Shown here piece by piece: positions 24,349-32,593 of a stretch of DNA of 64,000 nt. The notes below the pieces were generated by a model, which saw only the letters and a program-made list of their open reading frames with translations, searched no databases and was not told the origin of the DNA. The DNA lies in contig CAVSNU010000003.1 in NCBI GenBank assembly GCA_963729445.1, forward strand, positions 62,001-126,000, read 5' to 3'. The stretch is from JACCZH01 sp963729445 (GTDB taxonomy: Bacteria; Chloroflexota; Chloroflexia; Thermomicrobiales; CFX8). The translations under genes were made by a program, and so were the position numbers. Position 1 is the stretch's first letter. Every line of letters starts with the position of its first letter.

Positions 24349-25940
24349 CCTGGAACCGACTCTCCGCGGGTCCTCAATCGGCGGATGAGCTCCTTCTCTT
24401 CGCTCCCCAGAACCCCGGTCAGCAGTGCTAAAAGCACAAAAACGACAGAGGAAATACCTAGTGCTACAAGTGGTTGGTCTTGAAGAAGGAGGGCTACGAC
24501 GGTCGCAACTATCCCGGCTACCGTGGGACGCCAGAGTCTGGATAGCGTCCTCGGCACATTGATGCCCATTGTCGATCGTTTGGCCATCAGCAGGAGGATA
24601 CCGAGAATGACACATTCTGTTGCGACGGTGATCAGCGCGGAAGCGCGTGTGCCGTAGAAAGGGACGAGCATCAGATTTCCCGCTAGATTGAAGATCACCG
24701 CTGCGAGGAAAGCGGGCACCAGACGGCGCTGTTCACCCGCGGCCACCAGCACGTACTGGAATACTCCGTTGACGAACGAGATGGGGGCGAACCAGATGAG
24801 CATGCGCAGGAGTACGGCTGCTTCCGGGAGGTAGTCGTCTCCCGCGAGCACTTGAATTGATATGTCAGACAGCGCCGTTATCGAGAACACGAATACCCAG
24901 GCGACAATGACCAGGCTGTAGGTGGTGACCCGTTGAGCCCGTGCGAGTGCGAGCGGATCGCTGGCTCGCTGGGCCATGATCGGGAATACGGCCAGTATCG
25001 CGTAGGCCGGCACGATGGTGATCAGGTTGATGAGTTTGTAGGCTGCGTCGTAAATGCCCAGAGCGGCATCGCCCCGAACTGCGGCGATGATGAAGACGTC
25101 GACGCGGAAGAACAAGCTCACCAGCAGACCGTTCACGAGTAGTGGCCAGCTCTCCCGGGCGTAGAACATCCAGCGCGAGCGATCGATACGCCAGTCAGGT
25201 CGAAGCGACACGAGGGCGCGTAGCGCGCGGTGAAACGCCAGGGCGGAGAACGTTGAGGTTATGACCGCCGCGAGCGCGACCCCGGGTACCCCCAGTGCCG
25301 ATGCTCCCAGGGCCACCGCGAGCGGCGCGCGCATGAGGCTGACCCCAACGTTGATCAGCGCGGCGATTTCCATGCGCTCAAGGCCGTTGAGCGCTGAGTT
25401 GGCTGCCTCGGCGTAGCTTGCCGGGACAATCGAGAGGTAGAGCAAGGCGATTGCCAGAACGCTCTCGATTGACATCGCGTTGGCACTCAGAGTCGCTCCC
25501 ACGTAGATCCCGACCGGTATGGCTGTGATGAGCAACACACCCCAGCGGAAGAGCGTCGTCTCGCCGACGATTGTGTTCAATGTCGAACGGTCGCGGGCGA
25601 TCTCCCTCGTGGCAAGCAAACTCAGGCCGAAATCCGAGATCGTCTTGACATACAGCCAGACGACCACCGCCACCGCGTACTGTCCGTTGCCTACGGGACC
25701 GAGCAGCCGCAGCAACGCGATCGCCACGATAAGGTCGACGACGCGCACCATGATCTGCGAGGCGATGGGGATCATGCTGTTGCGAAAGACCCGGCGAACG
25801 ATGTCGTCCTGGCTACTTCCGGCGTCCACGCTCAGCCGCGTCGAGAACCAGAACATGACGAGCCCGGTGAAAATCGTCCACGCGACGATCGCACCGATCC
25901 CGAGGGGGGATGCGATCCAATCGGCTAGCAACTCAGCCAC
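24345..25940 (-). CDS. Wzx-like polysaccharide flippase
   Basis: About 531 residues of the MATE/MOP oligosaccharide flippase superfamily, with some 13-14 TM helices. The core starts near residue 45 (RVFRNSMIPIASQIMVRVVDLIVAIALLRLLGPVGNGQYAVA) and shows LGIYDAAYKLINLI mid-protein. An extra N-terminal TM helix (about 11-33) precedes the core. GTG 25940 overlaps the stop of the 51-residue gene by 8 bases, suggesting coupled translation; no strong ribosome site is seen. It should move a lipid-linked glycan across the membrane for the two polymerase/ligase-like proteins encoded upstream. Last gene of the eight-gene operon. Confidence 0.88.
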   Translation of the reverse strand: MAELLADWIASPLGIGAIVAWTIFTGLVMFWFSTRLSVDAGSSQDDIVRRVFRNSMIPIASQIMVRVVDLIVAIALLRLLGPVGNGQYAVAVVVWLYVKTISDFGLSLLATREIARDRSTLNTIVGETTLFRWGVLLITAIPVGIYVGATLSANAMSIESVLAIALLYLSIVPASYAEAANSALNGLERMEIAALINVGVSLMRAPLAVALGASALGVPGVALAAVITSTFSALAFHRALRALVSLRPDWRIDRSRWMFYARESWPLLVNGLLVSLFFRVDVFIIAAVRGDAALGIYDAAYKLINLITIVPAYAILAVFPIMAQRASDPLALARAQRVTTYSLVIVAWVFVFSITALSDISIQVLAGDDYLPEAAVLLRMLIWFAPISFVNGVFQYVLVAAGEQRRLVPAFLAAVIFNLAGNLMLVPFYGTRASALITVATECVILGILLLMAKRSTMGINVPRTLSRLWRPTVAGIVATVVALLLQDQPLVALGISSVVFVLLALLTGVLGSEEKELIRRLRTRGESVPG

Positions 25941-26088
25941 GAAGCAAGAGCACTCCGACGATCGCACACATCCCGAACAACAGACCGTACGCTATGAACG
26001 CGATAATGATGATCTGTAACTTTGGGTACTTCTTGAAGAGCCCCTGTTCGGTGTCTTGAGGATCGGGCGATTGCTGGGAGTCAGTCAT
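25933..26088 (-). CDS. 51-residue single-TM membrane protein
   Basis: A short frame of 51 codons, easily missed. A polar, acidic N-terminus (about 18 residues, MTDSQQSPDPQDTEQ) is followed by KKYPKLQ and one long TM helix (about 25-49, LQIIIIAFIAYGLLFGM then CAIVGVLLLR). Its ATG overlaps the glycosyltransferase stop as ATGA, and its stop overlaps the flippase GTG start. The double overlap argues strongly that it is translated. No family recognised; a small partner of the flippase or transferase is the simplest guess. Confidence 0.72.
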   Translation of the reverse strand: MTDSQQSPDPQDTEQGLFKKYPKLQIIIIAFIAYGLLFGMCAIVGVLLLRG

Positions 26089-27206
26089 TGCATCTTTCCG
26101 TCAGCTGCCGCCTGATAGGCGTTGCGGGTGCGTCGTGCGGTTTCGGTCCAGGTATGCCGGGCGGCCTGGAGGCGGCCGGCTTCGACGAGCTTCCCTCGCA
26201 GCGCTGATTCTTCAAGTAACTGGACGATTGCGTGCCCCAGCTCCTCAGGGTCAAAAGGGCGAACCAGCGAAGCTGCTGCGCCTGCGGTTTCTCGGAGAGC
26301 AGGGATATCGCTTGCGATCACTGGGACGTCCCGGCTCATGGCTTCGAGGAGTGGCAATCCAAAGCCCTCGTAGGCAGAAGGGTAAACAAAAAGCGTCGCG
26401 TCCTCATAGAGCTTGTCAAGCTCGGCATCGGACGGTGCTTCGATAAAGGTGACGCGGGACGTTTCGCAGGCGGCGCGCAGCCTGGCCATGATCACGTCCG
26501 ATCGCCAACCGATTCGGCCGGCAACGACAAGCCGGGCGTCTGGGTCACTCATCCAAACGTAGTGCATGGCGTCAAGCAACGTGGTCAGATTCTTGCGAGG
26601 TTCGATCGTACCGACGGTCAGGATCGTCGGCGGTCCATCAGCGGAACGCTTCTCCTCCGCTGGTTGGCGTGGCCGCACGCCGTTCGGAATTGCTCGAACA
26701 CGGCCCTCGACGAACGGATACGCCTCGACAAGCTCTGCCGCGACGCTGGCGGAGACGGTAATGATCTGGCTGGCACGCTGGAGCGAACGTGGTACTGCCG
26801 CCCTCAGATACTCAACCAGTGAAGGTTCTGCGTACTGAGGCGCAACGATGTATGAGAGGTCGTGGATGGTAACGACGCGCGGGCGGCGTGACGGCGGCAC
26901 GACAAAGTCCGGACCGTGGAAGACGTCGAAGTCGCCACTAAAGCGCTCGACAGGTAGAGGCAGGCGCAAGCGGTGCCACGCGGCGGTCATCACACGTTCC
27001 GACACCGGCAACCGGCGCAACTCCCTCCAGTCCCCGGGAGGGAGAGCTCTCAGGAGCTGCTCTGCCTGTTCGCTGCTACTCGCTGCCAGCAGCATATAGC
27101 GATCGTCACAACCCTGCGCGAGCAGCGCTCGGAGTAACTCCCGGGCGTAGCGCCCGACTCCCGCCGATTGGACGGCTGCGGCTGTGGCGTCAATTGCTAC
27201 TCGCAC
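26085..27206 (-). CDS. Glycosyltransferase family 4 (GT-B fold)
   Basis: A 373-residue retaining glycosyltransferase. The N-terminus MRVAIDATAAAVQSAGVGRYARELL is the acceptor-domain pattern. The C-terminal donor domain has TVGTIEPRKNLTTLLDAM and the E-x7-E motif in AYEGFGLPLLEAMSRDVPVIAS. Such enzymes add a sugar from a nucleotide donor to a growing lipid-linked glycan at the cytoplasmic face. It is the only glycosyltransferase of the operon, so other sugars must be added by enzymes encoded elsewhere. Start GTG 27206, ten bases after the UPF0104 stop. Confidence 0.9.
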   Translation of the reverse strand: MRVAIDATAAAVQSAGVGRYARELLRALLAQGCDDRYMLLAASSSEQAEQLLRALPPGDWRELRRLPVSERVMTAAWHRLRLPLPVERFSGDFDVFHGPDFVVPPSRRPRVVTIHDLSYIVAPQYAEPSLVEYLRAAVPRSLQRASQIITVSASVAAELVEAYPFVEGRVRAIPNGVRPRQPAEEKRSADGPPTILTVGTIEPRKNLTTLLDAMHYVWMSDPDARLVVAGRIGWRSDVIMARLRAACETSRVTFIEAPSDAELDKLYEDATLFVYPSAYEGFGLPLLEAMSRDVPVIASDIPALRETAGAAASLVRPFDPEELGHAIVQLLEESALRGKLVEAGRLQAARHTWTETARRTRNAYQAAADGKMQ

Positions 27207-27216
27207 GACACGCAGA

Positions 27217-28281
27217 TCACTTTCGTTTTGTCACGACGTACAACACGGCGCCCACAAGGATGACACTCCAGTACGCGATGATGCGGTCGACGATCGCGAT
27301 CGATCCAGCGTCCAGCGCGCCGATATTGAGCAGTTTGAGAGCGAGGATCGTTCCACCCTCGACAACGCCAAGTCCAGCCGGCGTGAGCGGCATGATCGTG
27401 AGCAAGCTGGCGAGTAGCGCAACGAGCAGACTCGACGCGGGCGAGAGCTCCACACCGAACGCGGTGGCAACCAGGAAGAGCCGTACCCCCTCCAGAATCC
27501 AGACGACGGACGTCAGCGTCGCGACTCCAATCATGCCCTGACGGGAGAAGGAGGTTGTTATTCCGTGCTCGATACGTTCATACGCGGGTCGCACGCGGGC
27601 AGGAACGAGCCCTCTAAGGTGCGCACCGAACAGGAAAAGCGCGGCAAGGCCGATGATTCCAACCAGGACCAGTGCCAGTCCGGCGAAGACCGGCAGACGT
27701 ATCGACGAAGGGAGGGTTCCACGGAAAACGACCAGGCTTGCGACCAGAAGCAGTGCCACAAGCGCGAAGACGTCCATCACTCGTTCGGCAAAGATCGTGC
27801 CGAGCGTGCGACCAAAGGACGTATTCGCGTGCTTCTTCAGGAGATAGCCTCGATAGGCGTCCCCGAGCTTGGCAGGCACGACGCAGTTTGCGAACCACGA
27901 GAGTACGTAGATTTCGGAGAGCCCCCCGAGGCCCGGAACGTTAAAGCCTGCCTTCCGGGTGATGCCTGCGTTGTTCAGCAACCGTCGCCAGCGCATCGCC
28001 CGGAGTGGAAATGAGCCGTAATACACAACGAACCCGAGGCCCAGGTAGATCGGGTTGGAGCCGCGGATGTTCGCCCAGATAGCCGTGAAATTTAGATCCA
28101 TATTACGAAAGATAAAGAGGATTAGTGCGAAAGCGATCAGGAAAGAGATGATCGTCTGGGGCGATTTCAGCCGTTGCCCAATGGAGATCGTCGTCGTTTC
28201 ATCGTTCGCGGTCAGCTCATCCTCGAGGAGTTCATTTCCCTCGAGGACGGTCTTGCTGCCAGTCGTGTACGGACCTCTCAC
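27217..28281 (-). CDS. UPF0104 / LPG synthase TM-domain protein
   Basis: About 354 residues with eight or so TM helices. Family marks are LRAMRWRRLLNNAG, SWFANCVVPAKLGDAYRGYLLKK, and LTPAGLGVVEGG. It is a paralogue of the protein at 5782-6783. GTG 28281 is chosen: GGGGGA lies seven bases upstream, and it overlaps the preceding stop as GTGA; a GTG at 28335 would overlap by 58 bases. The cytoplasmic N-terminus of about 45 residues is acidic. In a glycan operon it may flip a lipid carrier or glycolipid; this is inferred from context. Confidence 0.85.
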   Translation of the reverse strand: MRGPYTTGSKTVLEGNELLEDELTANDETTTISIGQRLKSPQTIISFLIAFALILFIFRNMDLNFTAIWANIRGSNPIYLGLGFVVYYGSFPLRAMRWRRLLNNAGITRKAGFNVPGLGGLSEIYVLSWFANCVVPAKLGDAYRGYLLKKHANTSFGRTLGTIFAERVMDVFALVALLLVASLVVFRGTLPSSIRLPVFAGLALVLVGIIGLAALFLFGAHLRGLVPARVRPAYERIEHGITTSFSRQGMIGVATLTSVVWILEGVRLFLVATAFGVELSPASSLLVALLASLLTIMPLTPAGLGVVEGGTILALKLLNIGALDAGSIAIVDRIIAYWSVILVGAVLYVVTKRK

Positions 28282-29846
28282 GAATATATCCCCCTGGCCG
28301 GCTCGTCCTCGGTTTGACGCTGGTGGGCTCGCCACCTCCGGTGCGCCGCCATGACCAAAACCCAGACAAGCCCTAGCTGGATACTCAGATTGAGCACGTG
28401 AAGATTCTCAAAGATGTTATGCACCCCTGTGCTCACGATTGTGCCAAACCCGCCGAGCGCAAGCATGCGCTCGAATCCATGCGGCGCCCCACGCAGCACG
28501 ATCAACGCAATGGCCGCGAACGATCCAATCAACCCCAGATAGGCAGCTAGACCGGGTAAACCCGTTTCGGCGAGAACGTGAATATAGTAGTTGTGGGCGT
28601 GTCCCCTCGAAAAACGAAATTCCTCGCGCACGTAGTATTCCGGATACTGCTCGGTGAAATTACCCGCGCCGACGCCGGTTAGCGGTTGATCGGTAAACAT
28701 TTTCCAACCCGCCTGCCAGTGGGCCATGCGTTCGGTGGCGGCGAAGTTCTCATCAGTAATCGTTTCGGTCGATGCGTCGAAGGGACGCACGTCGTCAAAG
28801 CCAGAAGTGATTCGCTCTGAAACCGACGTGGGCACGATCGACGTGAAGCCACCCAGAAGCACGAGTAGCCCGACCGGTGTCAGAAGCGCCAGCGCGATTC
28901 GAGCGCGCCGGTGGAACAGCAGGAGGGTAACAAGTCCACCGGCGGCCACTCCCAACCAGGCTCCCCGCGAGTAGCTTGCCAGGATGCCACCCAGGATGAT
29001 GACCGCCGATCCGCAGAAGAGTCCCGCAGTCAGTGAGTGGACGACCAGCTCGATCCGCTGTGCTCGTGATCTCGCAAGCCCCTCAAGTCGCGCCGCTCGA
29101 TATCGCCGGTAGTGTTGTGGAAGCCTCAAGACCAGGAAGATCCCCAACCACGCCACCGGGAAGACGACCATCTCAAGATACCCGGCATACGAGTTGGGTT
29201 GTCCAAAGGTTCCAAAGGCCCGGCTTCCAGCAGCACCAACCCGAAAGCTCTCAGGGCCGAGTGCCAGAAAGCTCTGCGTGACTCCGAACGTCGCTTCGAA
29301 GACGCCGCCGAACGCCAGGACTCCAACGAAGAGGATGATCCTGCGCTCCGACGCGTGCAGGAGGAAATGGGACAGGATTACGAAACTTACGAGCGCGGTG
29401 AGCCAACGGCCGAGCTCTGCCCCGGCGGCTCCCATTGATCCGGCCCAGACAAGCGAGGCTGCAATCACTCCAACAAAGGCGCCGTACCACAGGAGGGTGC
29501 GGCTGCCAGCCAGACGCTCGCGTTTCACGATGAGTGAGATCAGGTAGCCCGCGACAGCCAGCGGAAACATCGCTCGCGTCAGGGTTAAGGTCTGGCCACC
29601 AGCGTGCAGCGCTCCGAACTCCTGGGCAGGTACGCTCGCCACCAGGAGGAGAACGCCCAGCCATGGAGCTCGAAGCAGCGCGAGCAGCAGCACCACCCCG
29701 CCGATTGCAGCCACGACTGCAAATGGCCCCAGTACATAGAAACACCACGTCAATACGACGACGAGGACTGATGTCACGAGCCATGCGACGCGTCGTGGTG
29801 CAGGCATGACGCGGTTATTCGCTATGCCCTTGTACAGGTCAACCAT
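28278..29846 (-). CDS. O-antigen ligase / Wzy-like polymerase, copy 2
   Basis: A 522-residue integral membrane protein with about 12 TM helices. The Wzy_C-type pattern is clear: GTFGQPNSYAGYLEM, SYSRGAWLGVAAGG, and an extracytoplasmic stretch with GVGAGNFTEQYPEYY followed by RGHAHNYYIHVLAETGLPGLAAYLGLIG. These proteins transfer or polymerise lipid-linked glycans outside the membrane, and the conserved Arg and His of that loop are expected to be catalytic. Its ATG overlaps the previous ligase gene by 8 bases. Tandem ligases may split polymerisation and final attachment; this is inference. Confidence 0.87.
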   Translation of the reverse strand: MVDLYKGIANNRVMPAPRRVAWLVTSVLVVVLTWCFYVLGPFAVVAAIGGVVLLLALLRAPWLGVLLLVASVPAQEFGALHAGGQTLTLTRAMFPLAVAGYLISLIVKRERLAGSRTLLWYGAFVGVIAASLVWAGSMGAAGAELGRWLTALVSFVILSHFLLHASERRIILFVGVLAFGGVFEATFGVTQSFLALGPESFRVGAAGSRAFGTFGQPNSYAGYLEMVVFPVAWLGIFLVLRLPQHYRRYRAARLEGLARSRAQRIELVVHSLTAGLFCGSAVIILGGILASYSRGAWLGVAAGGLVTLLLFHRRARIALALLTPVGLLVLLGGFTSIVPTSVSERITSGFDDVRPFDASTETITDENFAATERMAHWQAGWKMFTDQPLTGVGAGNFTEQYPEYYVREEFRFSRGHAHNYYIHVLAETGLPGLAAYLGLIGSFAAIALIVLRGAPHGFERMLALGGFGTIVSTGVHNIFENLHVLNLSIQLGLVWVLVMAAHRRWRAHQRQTEDEPARGIYS

Positions 29847-31248
29847 CTGTCACCACACGTTCACCGGGTTGCTTCTCGGGTTCAAAGGCGAGCCACGCCA
29901 GTAACCAGGCGCTCAGCGCGAGATCATGCGCAAAATAGGCGTTGTCTATAAGTCCGTGCACCAGCGTCGCTCCAAGCGCGATCGTCGCGGCTCTACTCTG
30001 TGTTGAGCGCTCGAATCGCGTACCTCGGTCTTCGAGAATGCGCTTGCCAACGGCCACCAGCGCTATGACCGCGGCCACTGCACCAAGCATGCCAAGGCGA
30101 ATCCACGAGTCGGCGAGCAGATTATGAGCGTGTGACGTGAAGCGCTCGTCCCAGGCCGTGGGCTGGATGTAGCGTGGCGCATACGCGTACAGGAACTGGT
30201 CTGGACCGTACCCCAACACCGGACGATCCCGGATCATCGCGATGGCTGAGCTCCAGATGTCCAGGCGCAACGACACGCTGCCGCCTTCTAACAGATTACC
30301 CATCCGCTCCCTGGCAATCAGAAAGATCAGGGCGAGAGATCCCGCCGCCAACGACCCGACAGCGAGCTTTGCGCGCCGAGGGGCGTCCAGTGCCAGCAGG
30401 ACGGCTGCCGCGCCGAGCGCGATCATCGCTCCGCGAGAGAAGGTCCCCAATAGAGCGGCGCCGGTCAGGAGCGATGGGAAAACCAGAGCTCGACGCCAGC
30501 GGGGCTCAAGAGCCACAAGAGCAGCGGCGAGAACAACGGGTCTTAGCATGAACAGGGCGAGCGCGTTGGGGTGCGGAAACGGGCCGCTCAGGCGTCGAAC
30601 GTTGTCCGCCGCCACGCCGCCGCCTCCTGCAACGTCCAGGACGCCGTGCGCGGCGGCGATGACTCCAGCGGCGATCAAGCCGCCGGCCAGGAGAACGCGA
30701 GAAGGACCGTATCTCGTGGAGATGGTGAGCAGGCCCAGGAAGACGAACGGTTCGAAGAGGCTCCAACGCCACTCGCGAAGACTGGCGCCTCGCGCGGACG
30801 CGTCGTACACAAACAGCAGGGCTCCGGCCCCGGCGAGCGTGAGCACTCCCAGGAAGAGCATCAGCCGGGATTGTACGAGAGTACCGGCGACGGCGCGAAT
30901 CGCTCGTACCGGGCTTCCGGTTCGAAGGACGTCGAGTATCAGGCGTAACGACGTGCCTGCTAGCGCGGCGCCGAGCAGCACCTCAGACACCGCAAACTCC
31001 AGGGTGCCAATACCGATCGGGTGGTAGAAGTAAGGGAGTGTGACGGTAAGAGCCGCAAGAATGCCCACCGGAGAAAGGGTCGCGAGGCCGATCAGCACGA
31101 GCACGAATGCCGCGGCAACGGTGATGGAGATCGGCGACAGCACACCCAGGATGGCGGACGTCACGAGGCCGGCGATCGCCACGAGGATGTGTAGCTGGTA
31201 TCTAGAGCTCACGTCGGAATATGCGCGGATGCTCCGCCTCCTGGTCAT
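29839..31248 (-). CDS. O-antigen ligase / Wzy-like polymerase, copy 1
   Basis: A 469-residue multi-TM protein of the same family as its downstream neighbour but clearly diverged. It has LSGPFPHPNALALFML, GTFSRGAMIALGAAAVL, and the loop DRPVLGYGPDQFLYAYAPRY with FTSHAHNLLADSWIRLGMLG. The ATG at 31248 overlaps the previous gene by 47 bases; GTG 31212 is an alternative with 12 fewer residues. Neither has a strong ribosome site, so coupling to upstream translation is likely. Confidence 0.86.
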   Translation of the reverse strand: MTRRRSIRAYSDVSSRYQLHILVAIAGLVTSAILGVLSPISITVAAAFVLVLIGLATLSPVGILAALTVTLPYFYHPIGIGTLEFAVSEVLLGAALAGTSLRLILDVLRTGSPVRAIRAVAGTLVQSRLMLFLGVLTLAGAGALLFVYDASARGASLREWRWSLFEPFVFLGLLTISTRYGPSRVLLAGGLIAAGVIAAAHGVLDVAGGGGVAADNVRRLSGPFPHPNALALFMLRPVVLAAALVALEPRWRRALVFPSLLTGAALLGTFSRGAMIALGAAAVLLALDAPRRAKLAVGSLAAGSLALIFLIARERMGNLLEGGSVSLRLDIWSSAIAMIRDRPVLGYGPDQFLYAYAPRYIQPTAWDERFTSHAHNLLADSWIRLGMLGAVAAVIALVAVGKRILEDRGTRFERSTQSRAATIALGATLVHGLIDNAYFAHDLALSAWLLAWLAFEPEKQPGERVVTDG

Positions 31249-32593
31249 CGGTGCGGTCTAGTCCCATCCGCAGGCGAAGGTCGTCGACAGCGACCGAGAT
31301 GACAACCGCCATCCCGGCCATCGCGGTGGCAATGATGCCCAGTGCCCCCAGTCCGCCATGCCAGCCGGCTTCTGGGCGTCCCGTGACGAATAATCCTGCG
31401 AGCGTAACCTCTCCCTCGGACGCAACGATGGTTATCCGGTGCGCCGCCGCAGGCAGGTTGTCGATGAGCAGCACCGAAGTATTAATGGCCTGATCGTCGG
31501 CGAGGTCGATGATCTGGTCCGGATCTCGATTCGTGACAGGCTCATCTGCATCAATCCATATTCCAATTCTGCCCGCGCCTGGCGACACGAGACCGACGGC
31601 CCATATCTCAGTTCCGACAAAGTCCGCGCTCAGTGCGGCGCCTGTCTGACTGGTACGCTGGTACAGGACCGGGCCCACCTGCGTGGGCGTCCATTCTCCT
31701 TGAAACCTCATCGCAGGTGTCGTGATGTCGTTGTATCCCTCCGCGAGCTCGGAAGGAGCGACGTTATCCAGGCGTGTTGTTGCCGCGAAGTCCTGAGGGG
31801 GCACGTTGGACGGTGGACGAGCGAGGACGAGCGCGATGTGGGCGCGCTGGCGCAGTACCTTACCCACTTCATCGCGCAGCGATTCTGACAGCGGAAGGTC
31901 AGCGTTGATGTCCACCGCGACGTAGGATGCATCAGCGAGCGTGTCAACGTATTCCCCGGTAAGCTCCTCCGGGTCGATTGCGTCTTGCAGCCGGATCGGG
32001 GCGCCGACTGACACCGGTGCCATCAAGCGTTCGTCAGCACCTCCTGTGGGTTCCGTTCCCAGAATCTCGAGTACATTCGACTCCCACGTGTCTGATGTTT
32101 CACCGGCACAGGTCGACAGGTATGCGACTGAATCCGTGTAGTCCTCGACGATGACCGTGAGGATCGCCTCGGCAAGAACCGGCTCTTCCACCGCGCTTAC
32201 CGGCTTACGCAGGCAGAGCGTTAGGGGCGTGTCTCCGCTGGCGGCGACCAGGCTGTCAATCGCGGATCGGGCTGCACCTAACGTTTCCGGGTCATTAAAT
32301 GCAGCCACGATGTCGCCGTCTACCGGCAACACCAGCATCGGTGTGCCCTCGACGGATCCCTGTTCTAGCCATTCAAGAGCAGCGAGTGACGACATCCCGG
32401 AGAGATCGATGCCGATTCCGGAATGGTTGCTGAATGGAATCGGCTCTTCCGGGACCTCTCGAAGTCCCGCACCGACGCCACCCTGTTCGGCGACGGCGAC
32501 GAAGAGATAACTGGCAAGGGCGAGCACGAACACGAGCCAGCCACTGCGGTAGAGGCGGCTACGGGCTGTGGCGGTTCGAGCACCGGAAATCAC
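31202..32593 (-). CDS. Two-TM extracytoplasmic protein, unrecognised family
   Basis: A 463-residue protein with an N-terminal TM helix (about 19-35), an exported region of some 370 residues, and a C-terminal TM helix (about 408-430) with a short charged cytoplasmic tail. The exported part begins with alternating beta-strand and helix segments (GIGIDLSGMSS, PMLVLPVDGDIVAAF, PLTLCLRKP, SYVAVDINADLPL) suggestive of a barrel. It ends in a beta-sandwich-like region (ALSADFVGTEIWAVG, HRITIVASEGEVTLAGLFV) that resembles the end of the glycoside hydrolase upstream. The hydrolase's catalytic motifs are absent. It overlaps the hydrolase stop by ATGA. A non-catalytic partner or glycan-binding protein is inferred. 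Confidence 0.8.
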   Translation of the reverse strand: MISGARTATARSRLYRSGWLVFVLALASYLFVAVAEQGGVGAGLREVPEEPIPFSNHSGIGIDLSGMSSLAALEWLEQGSVEGTPMLVLPVDGDIVAAFNDPETLGAARSAIDSLVAASGDTPLTLCLRKPVSAVEEPVLAEAILTVIVEDYTDSVAYLSTCAGETSDTWESNVLEILGTEPTGGADERLMAPVSVGAPIRLQDAIDPEELTGEYVDTLADASYVAVDINADLPLSESLRDEVGKVLRQRAHIALVLARPPSNVPPQDFAATTRLDNVAPSELAEGYNDITTPAMRFQGEWTPTQVGPVLYQRTSQTGAALSADFVGTEIWAVGLVSPGAGRIGIWIDADEPVTNRDPDQIIDLADDQAINTSVLLIDNLPAAAHRITIVASEGEVTLAGLFVTGRPEAGWHGGLGALGIIATAMAGMAVVISVAVDDLRLRMGLDRTDDQEAEHPRIFRREL

